Positions 18,279 to 27,349 of a stretch of DNA of 64,000 bases are shown in pieces. This stretch comes from Burkholderiales bacterium. GTDB lineage: Bacteria; Pseudomonadota; Gammaproteobacteria; Burkholderiales; Burkholderiaceae_F. Both the position numbers and the translations under genes were made by a program. Numbering within the stretch: position 1 is the stretch's first letter; every line of letters starts with the position of its first letter. The stretch is from contig JADCGS010000034.1 of assembly GCA_020248865.1 (NCBI GenBank), positions 1 to 64,000 on the forward strand, given 5' to 3'. The notes beneath the pieces were generated by a model. That model saw nothing but the letters and a program-made list of their open reading frames with translations, had not been told where the DNA came from and made no database searches.

Positions 18279-21200
18279 TCAATCGGCGGCCGCCAGCGTA
18301 GCGAACGGCGGGTCGCTGCGCCGCAGGCGCCACTGCAGGACGAGCGCATAGAGCGCGGGGATGACCACCAGCGTCAGCAGGGTGGAGGACAGCATGCCGC
18401 CGACCATCGGCGCGGCGATGCGGCGCATGATCTCCGAGCCGGTGCCGGTGGCCCACATCACCGGCGCCAGTGCGGCGATGGTGGTGACCACGGTCATGAT
18501 CTTCGGCCGGACCCGCTCCACGGCGCCGTGCAGGGTGGCCTCGCAGACGTCGGCGTAGCCGGGCGCGCGGCCGGCGGCGCGGCAGCGCGCCACCGTGTCG
18601 GCCCAGGCGTTCTGGATGTACACCAGCATCACCACGCCGGTCTCGGCCGCCACGCCGGCCAGCGCGATGAAGCCCACCGCCACCGCCACGCTCAGGTTGT
18701 AGTCGAGCCACCAGAGCGTCCAGATGCCGCCCACCAGGGAGAAGGGCACCGCCAGCATGACCAGCAGCGTCTCTGCGGCGCGGCCCAGGCTCAGATACAG
18801 GAGCACGAAGATGATGCCCAGCGTCAGCGGCACCACCAGCTTGAGCTGGTCCACCGCCCGCTCCATGTACTCGAACTGGCCGCTCCAGGTGACGTACATG
18901 CCGGGCGGGAACCGGACCTCGGCGCGCACCGCCTGCTGGGCCTCGCGCACGAAGCCGCCGATGTCGCGGCTGCGGATGTCGACGTAGATGTAGGCCGACA
19001 GCAGGCTGTTTTCGGTGCGGATCACCGGCGCACCCTGCACGATGCGGGCGCGCGCCAACTGGCCCAGCGGGATCATCGCGGTCGGCTGGTTCATTCCGCC
19101 CATGACGGGCACCAGCACCTCGCGCTCGATGCGCTCGGGACTGGAGCGCAGCTCGCGCGGGTAGCGCACCGACACGCCGAAGCGGGCGCGGCCTTCCACC
19201 GTGGTGGTGACCACCTCGCCGCCGAGCGCGCCCGCCACCACGTCCATCAAAGTGCCCACCGGCACGCCGTAGCGCGCCAGTTGCGTGCGGTCCGGCTCGA
19301 TATCGAGGTAGAAGCCGCCGGTGATGCGCTCGGCATAGGCGCTCGAGGCGCCCGGCACGTTGCGCACCACGGCCTCGATCTGGCGCGCCACCTGCTCCAT
19401 CTGCCCGAGGTCCGAGCCGAACACCTTGATGCCCACCGGCGTGCGGATTCCGGTGGACAGCATGTCGATGCGCGCGCGGATCGGCATGGTCCAACTGTTG
19501 GCCACGCCGGGAAACTGCAGCGCGCGGTCCAGCTCGGCAATCAGCTTGTCGATGTTCATGCCCGGCCGCCACTGCGACTGGGGCTTCAGGTTGATCACCG
19601 TCTCGAACATCTCGAGCGGCGCCGGATCGGTGGCGGTGGCGGCGCGACCGGCCTTGCCGATCACCGATTCGACCTCGGGGAAGCTCTTGATGATGCGGTT
19701 CTGCACCTGCAGCAGCTCGGCGGCCTTGGTGACCGACATGCCGGGCAGCGAGGTGGGCATGTAGAACAGGGTGCCCTCGTTGAGCGTGGGCATGAACTCG
19801 GTGCCCAGGCGCGTGGCCGGCCAGATCGAGGCGACGCCGACCGCCGTCGCCAGCAGCACCGTCGACAGGCGGTGCCGCAGCACCAGCGCGATCACCGGGC
19901 GGTAGGCCGCGATCAGCACCCGGCTGACCGGGTTGCGGCGCTCCGGCAGGATGCGGCCGCGGATGAAGTACACCATCAGCATCGGCAGCAGCGTCACGCT
20001 CAGCAGCGCGCCGCCCAGCATCGCGAAAGTCTTGGTGTAGGCCAGCGGCGCGAACAGGCGCCCCTCCTGCGCCTGCAGCGTGAACACCGGCAGGAAGCTG
20101 ACGGCGATGATCAGCAGCGAGAAAAACAGCGCCGGCCCCACTTCCTTGCAGCCGTCGATGATGGCGCGCACGCGCGCCGCCTCGCTTTCGTGGTCGGCGC
20201 GCCGCTCCAGCTTCTTGTGCGCGTTCTCCACCATCACGACCGCCGCATCGATCAGCTCGCCGATGGCGATGGCGATTCCGCCCAGGCTCATGATGTTCGA
20301 GTTGATGCCGAGCCAGCGCATGCAGATGAAGGAAAACAGCACCGACAGCGGCAGCACGATCACCACCACCGCCGCGCTGCGCGCGTGCAGCAGGAACAGC
20401 ACGCACACCAGCGCCACGATCAGCGACTCCTGCCAGAGCGTGTCGGTCAGCGTGGCAATGGCGTCGTGAATCAGCTTGGAGCGGTCGTAGACCTCGACGA
20501 CCTCCACGCCTTCCGGCAGGCCCGGCTTGATCTCGGCCAGGCGCGCCTTCACGTTGTCGATCGTCTCCAGCGCGTTGGCGCTGAAGCGCGCCACCGCGAT
20601 GCCCGAGACCACCTCGCCCTCGCCGTTGAGCTCGGCGACGCCGCGCCGCTCGTCGGGGCCCAGCTCCACGCGCGCCACGTCGCGCACGCGCACCGGCGTG
20701 CCGCGCTCGGCGCGCAGGACCAGGTCCTCGATGTCCTGCCGGCCGCGCAGGTAGCCGCGGCCGCGCACCATGAACTCGGTCTCGGCCATTTCCACCACGC
20801 GGCCGCCGACGTCGCGGTTGGAGCTGCGGATCGCCTCGCCTACCGCAGCCAGCGGGATACCGTAGGCGCGCAGCCGCGTCGGGTCGACGATCACCTGATA
20901 CTGCTGCACGAAGCCGCCCACGCTGGCGACCTCGCTCACGCCCTGCGCCTTGGTCAGCTGGTAGCGGATGAACCAGTCCTGCAGCGTGCGCAGCTCGGCC
21001 AGGCTCATGTCCTTTGCCTGCAGCACGTACTGGTAGACCCAGCCGACGCCGGTGGCGTCGGGGCCCAGTTGGGGCGACACGTTGGCCGGCAGCCGTTCGC
21101 GCGCCGCGTTCAGGTACTCCAGCACGCGCGAGCGCGCCCAGTACAGGTCGGTGCCGTCGTCGAAGATGACGTAGACGAACGACACGCCAAAGAAGGAAAA

Positions 21201-21452
21201 GCCGCGCACCACCCGGGCGTGCGGCACGCTCAGCAGGGCCGTCGACAGCGGGTAGGTGATCTGGTCCTCCACGACCTGCGGCGCCTGGCCGGGTGCGTCG
21301 GTGTAGACGATCACCTGCACGTCCGACAGGTCGGGCAGCGCATCCAGCGGCGTGCGCAGCACGGCCAGCGTGCCGGCGCAGACCAGCGCGACGGTGGCCA
21401 GCGCAATCAGGAACGGATTGCGCGCGCACCACTCGATCAGCCGCGCGATCAC
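18279..21452 (-). CDS. cusA: Copper/silver RND efflux transporter, inner-membrane subunit CusA
   Basis: CusA is the proton-driven trimeric pump that moves Cu(I)/Ag(I) out through CusB and CusC. The protein is 1057 residues from the GTG at 21452, which overlaps the cusB stop. It shows the RND pattern of two sets of membrane helices and large periplasmic loops. The heavy-metal signature in TM4 reads IGELIDAAVVMVENAHKKLE, which matches the CusA/SilA branch rather than CzcA. Methionine-rich positions (for example EFMPTLNEGTLFYMP, MGGMNQPTAMIP) agree with soft-metal transport. Its neighbours confirm a copper/silver role. Confidence 0.95.
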   Translation of the reverse strand: MIARLIEWCARNPFLIALATVALVCAGTLAVLRTPLDALPDLSDVQVIVYTDAPGQAPQVVEDQITYPLSTALLSVPHARVVRGFSFFGVSFVYVIFDDGTDLYWARSRVLEYLNAARERLPANVSPQLGPDATGVGWVYQYVLQAKDMSLAELRTLQDWFIRYQLTKAQGVSEVASVGGFVQQYQVIVDPTRLRAYGIPLAAVGEAIRSSNRDVGGRVVEMAETEFMVRGRGYLRGRQDIEDLVLRAERGTPVRVRDVARVELGPDERRGVAELNGEGEVVSGIAVARFSANALETIDNVKARLAEIKPGLPEGVEVVEVYDRSKLIHDAIATLTDTLWQESLIVALVCVLFLLHARSAAVVVIVLPLSVLFSFICMRWLGINSNIMSLGGIAIAIGELIDAAVVMVENAHKKLERRADHESEAARVRAIIDGCKEVGPALFFSLLIIAVSFLPVFTLQAQEGRLFAPLAYTKTFAMLGGALLSVTLLPMLMVYFIRGRILPERRNPVSRVLIAAYRPVIALVLRHRLSTVLLATAVGVASIWPATRLGTEFMPTLNEGTLFYMPTSLPGMSVTKAAELLQVQNRIIKSFPEVESVIGKAGRAATATDPAPLEMFETVINLKPQSQWRPGMNIDKLIAELDRALQFPGVANSWTMPIRARIDMLSTGIRTPVGIKVFGSDLGQMEQVARQIEAVVRNVPGASSAYAERITGGFYLDIEPDRTQLARYGVPVGTLMDVVAGALGGEVVTTTVEGRARFGVSVRYPRELRSSPERIEREVLVPVMGGMNQPTAMIPLGQLARARIVQGAPVIRTENSLLSAYIYVDIRSRDIGGFVREAQQAVRAEVRFPPGMYVTWSGQFEYMERAVDQLKLVVPLTLGIIFVLLYLSLGRAAETLLVMLAVPFSLVGGIWTLWWLDYNLSVAVAVGFIALAGVAAETGVVMLVYIQNAWADTVARCRAAGRAPGYADVCEATLHGAVERVRPKIMTVVTTIAALAPVMWATGTGSEIMRRIAAPMVGGMLSSTLLTLVVIPALYALVLQWRLRRSDPPFATLAAAD

Positions 21453-23008
21453 CGCCGCCGCTCCATCTTGGTGACCACCCACTCGCCGGGCTTGCGCTCG
21501 ACGAACTCGAAGCGGATCGGCTCGCCCGGTTTGACCGCCCGGGCCACCGCCTCGTTGGCGGCCGCGAACTCCATCGTCATCCTGGGCCAGTTCAGGCTCG
21601 GCACGGGCTCGTGCGAGATGACCATCCGGCCGGTCCGGGCGTCGAGCTCATCGAGCGTGCCGACCGCGCTGTGGCTGGCCTTGCCGGCATTGCTGCCGCC
21701 GGTCATGGCCCCGAGCGCGGCCTTCAGGTTGCTCTCGGCGTCGAGCAGGAAGTTGGCCGCCACCACCACCGCCTCGCCCTCGGCCAGGCCTTCGCGTATC
21801 GCCACCCAGTCGCTGCCGCGCGCACCCAGCCGGACCTCGCGCGGCTCGAATCGGCCCGCGCCCTTGTCGACGATCACCACCTGGCGCCGGCCGCTGTCGA
21901 TCACCGCCGAGGCCGGCACCACGATTTCGGCCGCGGTGCCTTCCACCGGCAGTTCCACCTGGGCGAACATCGCCGGCTTCAGGCGCCCGCCGGGGTTGGC
22001 CAGTTCGATGCGTACCTGCACCGAGCGTGTGTCGGCCTGCAGGACCGGCAGGATGGCGGCGACGCGGCCCTCGAACACCTGGCCCGGGTAGGCGTCGAAA
22101 CCGATGCGGGCACGCTGCCCCGGCCGCAGGCGGCCGATGTCCTGCTCGAACACCTCGGCGATCAGCCACACCTGCGACAGGTCGGCGATCAAGTACAGCA
22201 CCTCGCCGGGCAGGAAGCGCATACCCTGCACGGCCTTCTTCTCGAGCACGACGCCGTCGGCGGGCGCGCGCAAGCTCAGCGTACGGCGCGGCTCGCCGCC
22301 GGCCGCCAGACGCCGCAGGTCCTCCTCGGTCACGTCGAAGTTGCGCAGCCGCGCCAGCGCCGCCTCGGCCAGCCGCTGCATGGCTGCGCGGCTGCCCGCC
22401 TCGCCCTGCGCCGTCTGCTGCACGCCGGCGGCGGCCAGCGCGTACTCGCGTTGCGCCGCCAGCAGGTCCGGGCTGTAGGCCTCGAACAGCACCGCGCCGC
22501 GCGCGACCTGCTGACCGGTGGCGTTGACCAGCAGCCGCTCGATGTAGCCCTCGACCTTGGCGGTCACCGTGTGCAGGCGGCGCTCGTCGATCTCGACGCG
22601 ACCGCCGGCCCGCACCACCGCGTCGAGACGGCGGCGCTGGGCGCGCTCGACGCGCACGCCCAGCTTCTGGATCTTCTCGGTGCTGACCTGGATGCCGCTG
22701 CCGCCGTCGGCTTCCTCGCCCGCGTAGACCGGGATGTAGTCCATCCCCATCGAGTCCTTCTTCGGCGTGGGCGAGGTGTCCGGCAGCCCCATCGGGTTGC
22801 GGTAGTACAGGATCTTGCGTCCGCCCTTGTCGTCGGCGGCGGGGGCGGCGGCGCGCTCCGCGGCAGGCCCGCCCGGCGCCTGCGCGTGGCGTGTGCCCAG
22901 CCAGTAACCGCCGGCCAGCGCCAGCGCAATGGCCGCGATCAGCAGGACTGCGCTGCCCGCCGCCCGCCCGCCTCGAATCCCCGATCCCGCTGCCGGCTCC
23001 GGTCGCAT
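21449..23008 (-). CDS. cusB: Copper/silver efflux adaptor CusB with C-terminal CusF-like domain
   Basis: This periplasmic membrane-fusion protein connects CusA with CusC. The 519 residues comprise a membrane anchor (about 20-38), a degenerate heavy-metal-binding segment (YYRNPMGLPDTSP, then KKDSMGMDYIPVY, residues about 68-95), the usual hairpin and barrel domains, and an extra C-terminal domain with SLNWPRMTMEF. That last piece is a CusF module with the complete W/M/M ligand set, so this adaptor carries its own metallochaperone domain. The start overlaps the cusC stop codon, and the end overlaps the cusA start. Confidence 0.95.
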   Translation of the reverse strand: MRPEPAAGSGIRGGRAAGSAVLLIAAIALALAGGYWLGTRHAQAPGGPAAERAAAPAADDKGGRKILYYRNPMGLPDTSPTPKKDSMGMDYIPVYAGEEADGGSGIQVSTEKIQKLGVRVERAQRRRLDAVVRAGGRVEIDERRLHTVTAKVEGYIERLLVNATGQQVARGAVLFEAYSPDLLAAQREYALAAAGVQQTAQGEAGSRAAMQRLAEAALARLRNFDVTEEDLRRLAAGGEPRRTLSLRAPADGVVLEKKAVQGMRFLPGEVLYLIADLSQVWLIAEVFEQDIGRLRPGQRARIGFDAYPGQVFEGRVAAILPVLQADTRSVQVRIELANPGGRLKPAMFAQVELPVEGTAAEIVVPASAVIDSGRRQVVIVDKGAGRFEPREVRLGARGSDWVAIREGLAEGEAVVVAANFLLDAESNLKAALGAMTGGSNAGKASHSAVGTLDELDARTGRMVISHEPVPSLNWPRMTMEFAAANEAVARAVKPGEPIRFEFVERKPGEWVVTKMERRR

Positions 23009-24309
23009 CACAGTTCCTCCCCGAGCAGCCGCTCGATCTCGGCCAGCCGCATGCGCGCCTCGGCGCGGGTCTTGATGAGGTTCACGCGCGCCTGGCGGAT
23101 CTGGCGCTGCGCTTCGAGCAGGGTGGCGAAGCCGACCCGGCCCGTCTCGTAGCCGGCCAGCGCGGCCTGCAGCGTCAGTTCGGCCTGCGGCAGCAGGCTG
23201 TGCAGGGTGAGCACCTCGATCTGGTGCGCGGCCTGCAACTGCGCCAGGTTCTCGCCGAGCACCGCCAGCGATTCGCTGGCGGCCGCCTCCTTGCGCGCCT
23301 GCGCCGCCGCCAGCATCGACAGCGCCTCGCGCTCCTCGGCGCGGCGCACGCCCTGCTGCAGCGGCAGGTTGATCTCGAACATCAGCTCCCACTCGGCCAG
23401 GCGGCGGCCCGACTGGATCGGCGCCACGCCGAGCGTGAACTCCGGGTAGCGGTTGGCCCATACCGCCTCGCGCGTGCGCTCGGCGCCGCGGATGCGCGCA
23501 TCCTCCGCCAGCAGTTGCGGGTTGCGCGCCAGCACGCGCTCGCGCAGTTGGGCGGCGTCGAGCTGTGCCAGCGCCGGCAGTGTGGCCTCGCCTGCGGGCG
23601 GGGCCAGCGGCGCATCGGTGGGGCGGGTCAGCAGCGCGTTCAGGCGCGCACGCAGCGCGCGCTGCTCGGCCTCGAGCATCAGCAGCTCGCCATTCATGCC
23701 GGTGCGCTCGACCTGCGCGCGGATCGCATCCTGCTGGGGGGCAAGCCCCTGCGCGTAGCGCAGCTCGGCCACCGCGGCCAGCCGCTCCAGCAGGGCCAGG
23801 ATCTCGCGGTTCTGCACGAGCAGCGCCGCCACCTGCTGGTAGCGCGCATAGGTGGTCTTGATGCGCAGGGCCAGCTCGGCCCAGCCGGCATCGGCACGGA
23901 ACCCGGCCCCGTCGGCGTCGGCCTGCGCCACGGCGCGGCGCGCGTCGCGCCGGCCCCAGGCCGGAAAGCTCTGCCGCAACTGGTAGCGCGTCGAGCCCAC
24001 CCGCCCCGGCAACAGGTTGAAGCTGCCGCCGCTCGTCTCGTTGGTGACGTCGCGCAGCTCGACCTGCAACATCGGGTCGGGCAGCGCACCGGCCGGCGCG
24101 ATGCGCTCGCGCGCTGCATCGGCTTCGTGGCGCAGCGCACGCAGTTCGGGGTGGCGCTGGCGCGCATGCTCCAGCACGCCCGCCAGCGAGCGGCCCAGAT
24201 CCGTCGGCGACGTCGGCTGCGCGCGCGCCGGTGTGGCGCCGAGCCAGAGGGCGCAGGCGAGCGCGACGGCCAGCGCACCCGGCCGGCCGGCCTTGCGGGC
24301 GGCACTCAT
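23008..24309 (-). CDS. cusC: Outer-membrane channel of the Cus efflux system (TolC family)
   Basis: The 433-residue protein has a signal peptide cleaved near ARA-QPT, followed by the TolC-family repeat of two long helical hairpins with short beta segments (for example LRHEADAARERIAPAGALPDP and PEFTLGVAPIQSGRRLAEWELMFEINLPL). It lacks a lipobox, unlike E. coli CusC. The start overlaps the stop of the DUF411 gene by one base and the end overlaps cusB, so the block is transcribed and translated together. Confidence 0.92.
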   Translation of the reverse strand: MSAARKAGRPGALAVALACALWLGATPARAQPTSPTDLGRSLAGVLEHARQRHPELRALRHEADAARERIAPAGALPDPMLQVELRDVTNETSGGSFNLLPGRVGSTRYQLRQSFPAWGRRDARRAVAQADADGAGFRADAGWAELALRIKTTYARYQQVAALLVQNREILALLERLAAVAELRYAQGLAPQQDAIRAQVERTGMNGELLMLEAEQRALRARLNALLTRPTDAPLAPPAGEATLPALAQLDAAQLRERVLARNPQLLAEDARIRGAERTREAVWANRYPEFTLGVAPIQSGRRLAEWELMFEINLPLQQGVRRAEEREALSMLAAAQARKEAAASESLAVLGENLAQLQAAHQIEVLTLHSLLPQAELTLQAALAGYETGRVGFATLLEAQRQIRQARVNLIKTRAEARMRLAEIERLLGEEL

Positions 24310-24863
24310 CACCGGCCTGCGTACGAAGTGAAGACGCGCCAGCGGCCGTCGCCCTGCACCAGCAGCACGTCGTACGGATCCGCCAGCCCCCGGTACTGCG
24401 GGCCGTCCATGCCGGGCGAGCCGACCGGCATGCCGGGCGCAGCCAGGCCGATGGCCTCGGGCTGGTCGCGCAGCAGTTTCCGGATGTCGGCTGCCGGCAC
24501 GTGGCCTTCGATCACGTAGCCGTTGACCAGCGCCGTGTGGCAGGAGCCGAAGCGGGCCGGCATGCCGAGCTTGGCGCGATAGAAGCGCGAATCGGGCACG
24601 TTGGTGAAGCCGACCCGGAAGCCGGCGGCCTGAAGGTGCTTGATCCAGTCGTTGCAGCAACCGCAGGTCGGGCTCTTGTAGACGTGGATCTCGGGCAGGG
24701 CTCGCTGGGCCGCCGCGGGTTCGATGCGACCCAGCGCCGCCGCCAGCGGGGCCAGGGCCAGCGCGCGCAGCAGACGGCGCCGCGCGGCGGCGGACCTTGC
24801 AGCGGCAGGATGTGAAGCGGGACGTAAGGCAGGACGTACAGCGGCAGGATCTGAAGCGGGCAT
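24309..24863 (-). CDS. DUF411 metal-binding protein
   Basis: DUF411 proteins accompany copper/silver resistance genes and are thought to bind metal in the periplasm. The 184-residue product has an N-terminal export signal (Arg-rich, then LLRALALAPLAAAL) and the core YKSPTCGCCNDWIKHL, with the Cys-x-Cys-Cys site, followed by FGSCHTALVNGYVIEGHVPA. The N-terminus contains a short repeated Pro/Ala segment caused by small direct repeats in the DNA near 24800-24860. It lies directly upstream of cusC. Confidence 0.92.
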   Translation of the reverse strand: MPASDPAAVRPALRPASHPAAARSAAARRRLLRALALAPLAAALGRIEPAAAQRALPEIHVYKSPTCGCCNDWIKHLQAAGFRVGFTNVPDSRFYRAKLGMPARFGSCHTALVNGYVIEGHVPAADIRKLLRDQPEAIGLAAPGMPVGSPGMDGPQYRGLADPYDVLLVQGDGRWRVFTSYAGR

Positions 24864-24952
24864 GGCGTTTTCCTCGGCAGTAGGCCGCGCGGGGGCACGG
24901 CGGGGCAGGCGCTGGGCGCGGCCCCGGCGCACGGGGCCGCTCGCCGCCGTGC

Positions 24953-25342
24953 TCAGGCGAGGAGAACGCAGTACAGGATGATCAAGGGCGGCGCGGTGGC
25001 GTCGGCGTGGGTCGCGGCGCTGAGCGCCGTCACCGCGCCGCGGGCCGGTGCGGCGGTCACGCGCAGCCCCGCGCTGGCCGGCGGTGCAGCGGCCGCCGGC
25101 GTGGCCGCCGTGCCGTTGGCCTGGTCGTCGCCCGAGCAGTGCTTGATGCACGTCCCGTCGGCGGGCGGCTGGCCGTGACAGTCGGACACCCCTTCTTCGG
25201 CAGCGATTGCCTGCCACTCGAGCGCCTGGCCCACCGCGGCGATCACCGGGCAGGCATGCGTCACCAGCGTCCACTGCGCCAGCAACAGGGCGCAGAAGGC
25301 GAGCAGCGCAATGCGGGCGCGGGAACGTTGGCGGTGGGTCAT
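24953..25342 (-). CDS. Cys/His-containing exported protein opening the cus operon
   Basis: This 129-residue protein has a basic N-terminus and a hydrophobic segment (IALLAFCALLLAQW). A short Cys/His cluster follows (THACP, SDCHGQ, CIKHCSGDD), then a long Ala-rich tail ending in a hydrophobic LIILYCVLLA. Comparable small proteins precede copper-efflux genes in related bacteria, where they are taken as periplasmic copper sensors or buffers; here that is inference. An upstream in-frame ATG at 25375 exists, but 25342 gives a normal signal peptide. No named family is assigned. Confidence 0.6.
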   Translation of the reverse strand: MTHRQRSRARIALLAFCALLLAQWTLVTHACPVIAAVGQALEWQAIAAEEGVSDCHGQPPADGTCIKHCSGDDQANGTAATPAAAAPPASAGLRVTAAPARGAVTALSAATHADATAPPLIILYCVLLA

Positions 25343-25410
25343 GGGGCCGGAGCGATGCGAACCGGGTGTAACCAAACTGGGGGCAGGCTAGCCAAGCTGC
25401 GCGCCCGTTG

Positions 25411-25428
25411 CCTTGCGCCAGCGCAAGG
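25411..25428. promoter_or_regulatory. 18-bp palindrome, operator candidate, copy A
   Basis: CCTTGCGCCAGCGCAAGG has perfect 8-bp arms around a 2-bp centre. It lies 68 bp upstream of the first cus-operon start codon (minus strand). An identical 18-bp palindrome lies at 27228-27245, upstream of the second efflux operon, with unrelated flanks. The form (a CCTTGC half site) is like MerR-family copper operators, but no matching -35/-10 spacing was found, so the regulator is unknown. No T-run follows, which argues against a terminator. Confidence 0.6.
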
Positions 25429-25540
25429 AGGTCGACGGAACGCCCCCAACGTGCGCCAGCCGGCTGCCGTGGGCACAATGGTCGCCTGGGGCCAGCCGTC
25501 GGCCGCCCCCCGCGTCATCCTGTGCTACCCCTGTCGCTCA

Positions 25541-25612
25541 TGCTGCCCATGCTGCCCATGCCGCACGCGCTGCCCGACGTGCCCGACGTGCCTGACCTGC
25601 CCGTGCTGCGCC
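25541..25612 (+). repeat. Short degenerate repeats before the CYTH gene
   Basis: About eight 9-10-bp units of the type CTGCCCATG or TGCCCGACG run up to the start codon of the CYTH-CHAD gene. The stretch has no ribosome-binding sequence of the usual kind. It may be a slippage product. Confidence 0.6.
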
Positions 25613-25613
25613 C

Positions 25614-27209
25614 ATGGCCGAAGTCGAACTGAAGCTGCTGGTCCCGCCGGCGCAGCACGCGCGATTGCAGTCGCGACTGCGCGCTTTCGGCGTGCCCCGG
25701 GTGCAGATGGTCGACAGCGTCTACTTCGACACGGCTGCGCGGGCGCTGGCGCGGGCCGGACTGGCGCTGCGGCTGCGCCGCCAGGGCCGGCGCTGGCTGC
25801 AGACGCTCAAGACCGGCGGCGGTGAGGCCGCGCTCGCCACCCGCGACGAGTGGGAGGTGCCGGTCGCGGCGGGCCGCCTGCAATTCGCGGCGCTGCCGGC
25901 GGCGGCACGCGCGCAGTTGCGTGCCGCCGGGGTGGCGAGCGCGCGGCCGCTGCGGCCGGTGTATCGCACGCGCTTTCGCCGCAGCGCCTGGACGGTCGAG
26001 CGCGACGGCGCCACGGTGGAGCTGGCGCTGGACGACGGCCAGATCGTCGCCGGCGCGCAGCGCGAGCCGATCCTCGAACTGGAGCTCGAACTGAAGGCCG
26101 GCCCCGCCGCGGCCCTGCCGGCGCTGGCGCGCGCGATCATGGCGCCGCCGCGGCGCGCCGTGCTGCCGCTGCTGCCGCTGGGCGCATCGAAAGCTGCGCG
26201 CGGCCAGCGGCTGGCCGACCCGTTGCCGCTGCGGGCAGCCAAGGCGAGCGGCGCTCGCCTGGGCGAGGGCCTGCGCCCGAAGCTGCCGGCCGGGGCCGCG
26301 CTGCGCTGCGTACTGGCCAACGGGCTCGAGGTGCTGCTGGCCAATGCGCACGGGCTGCGCAGGCGCGACGAACCGGAGTTCGTTCACCAGGCCCGCGTCG
26401 CCCTGCGGCGCATGCGTTCGGCGCTGCGGCTGCTGGCGCGCGACACCACGGTGCCCGCAGCCCTGATCAGTGAGCTGCGCTGGCTCGCATCGGCGCTCGG
26501 CCCCGCGCGCGACGCCGACGTGCTCGTCACCTCCACCTTGCCCGCCGTGCTGGCCGCGCTGACTGCCCCACCGTCGGCAGCGCAGTCCGCCGCAGCGTCG
26601 GCTGCATGGTCGGCCCCACCGTCGGCCCCACCGTCGGCCGAGAAAGCCGGCGCGGTCCGGTCGTTGCTGGCCGCCGCCCGCCGGCGCCAGGTGCGCGGTC
26701 GGCGCCTGGCGCGCGCCGCCGTCGGCAGCGGGCGCTTTGCGCTGCTCGCGCTCGACCTGCTGGCCTGGACCCGGTCGCCGCACGACGAGCGCGAGCGCAC
26801 GCTGCGCCAACTTGCGCCGCGGCGGCTCGCCAGCGCGCACCGGCGGCTGCTGCGGGCCGGCCGCTTCTTTGCCGCGCTGCCGCCGGCCGAGCAGCACGCC
26901 GTGCGGATTCTGGGCAAGCGGTTGCGCTACGCGCTCGACTTGTTCGCACCGGCGCTGCCGGCGCCAGCAGCGGCCGCCGCTGCCAACTACGGCGCCGTGC
27001 TCGCGCAATTGCAGGAGGAGCTGGGCGCGCTGAACGACGCGGCCGTGGCCGCGGCCACGCTGCCCGAGCTCAGCGGCGACGCGGCACTGCTGGCGGCAGC
27101 GCGTTCCGCGCTGGCCGGCGGCCGCCTGCAGCAACTGGAGCGCGTGGTGGCCGTCGAAGCCGGCCTGCGCGCGCTGGCGCAGACGCGGCCGCCCTGGAAG
27201 GCCGCTTAG
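25614..27209 (+). CDS. CYTH and CHAD domain protein (triphosphatase-like)
   Basis: The 531-residue protein joins an N-terminal CYTH domain (residues 1-200) to a C-terminal CHAD domain (about 225-531). The CYTH signature ExExK is present as EVELK at residues 3-7, with the basic and acidic tunnel residues typical of inorganic triphosphatases. The CHAD part contains the conserved FVHQARVALRRMRSALRLL and LGKRLRYALDLF helices that bind polyphosphate. A low-complexity linker within CHAD (near 320-345, Ala/Pro/Ser) comes from a 13-bp DNA repeat. Function is probably hydrolysis of tripolyphosphate near polyphosphate granules. Confidence 0.9.
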   Translation: MAEVELKLLVPPAQHARLQSRLRAFGVPRVQMVDSVYFDTAARALARAGLALRLRRQGRRWLQTLKTGGGEAALATRDEWEVPVAAGRLQFAALPAAARAQLRAAGVASARPLRPVYRTRFRRSAWTVERDGATVELALDDGQIVAGAQREPILELELELKAGPAAALPALARAIMAPPRRAVLPLLPLGASKAARGQRLADPLPLRAAKASGARLGEGLRPKLPAGAALRCVLANGLEVLLANAHGLRRRDEPEFVHQARVALRRMRSALRLLARDTTVPAALISELRWLASALGPARDADVLVTSTLPAVLAALTAPPSAAQSAAASAAWSAPPSAPPSAEKAGAVRSLLAAARRRQVRGRRLARAAVGSGRFALLALDLLAWTRSPHDERERTLRQLAPRRLASAHRRLLRAGRFFAALPPAEQHAVRILGKRLRYALDLFAPALPAPAAAAAANYGAVLAQLQEELGALNDAAVAAATLPELSGDAALLAAARSALAGGRLQQLERVVAVEAGLRALAQTRPPWKAA

Positions 27210-27227
27210 CGTCCCGCGGGCGCGCCG

Positions 27228-27245
27228 CCTTGCGCCAGCGCAAGG
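27228..27245. promoter_or_regulatory. 18-bp palindrome, operator candidate, copy B
   Basis: This is the same sequence as 25411-25428 (CCTTGCGCCAGCGCAAGG). It lies 18 bp after the CYTH-CHAD stop codon and about 105 bp before the adaptor gene of the second RND operon. Exact identity over 18 bp at both efflux operons suggests binding of one regulator, although a role as a processed transcript hairpin cannot be excluded. Confidence 0.6.
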
Positions 27246-27293
27246 CGGTGGTGCGCAGCGTGACCGGCGTCACATGGGCGCCGACGGCAGCTA

Positions 27294-27320
27294 TACCCCC
27301 GGGGGTACCCATCCTATAGT
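27294..27320 (+). promoter_or_regulatory. CsoR/FrmR-type operator with -10 element
   Basis: TACCCCCGGGGGTA (27294-27307) is a perfect 14-bp C-tract/G-tract inverted repeat, the shape of operators for CsoR/RcnR/FrmR-family repressors. A good -10 hexamer TATAGT follows at 27315-27320, so a bound repressor would block the promoter. The -35 region is weak. The operon downstream ends with a gene for exactly this type of repressor (31988-32314), so autoregulation is a natural inference. Confidence 0.65.
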
Positions 27321-27349
27321 GGCGGTCACCCTGGATGAGCGGCCTCGGC

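Noticed and set aside
18267-22091. 1274-codon frame opposite cusA and cusB
   Set aside because: His/Gln/Arg-rich product typical of GC-rich antisense; cusA and cusB are unambiguous.
25411-25428. Palindrome read as a transcription terminator
   Set aside because: No T-run follows on either strand, and the exact copy at 27228 also lacks one; an operator is the simpler reading.
26560-26645. Small direct repeats in the CHAD linker as a mobile element
   Set aside because: They are in-frame 13-bp slippage repeats in a low-complexity linker; nothing else suggests mobility.
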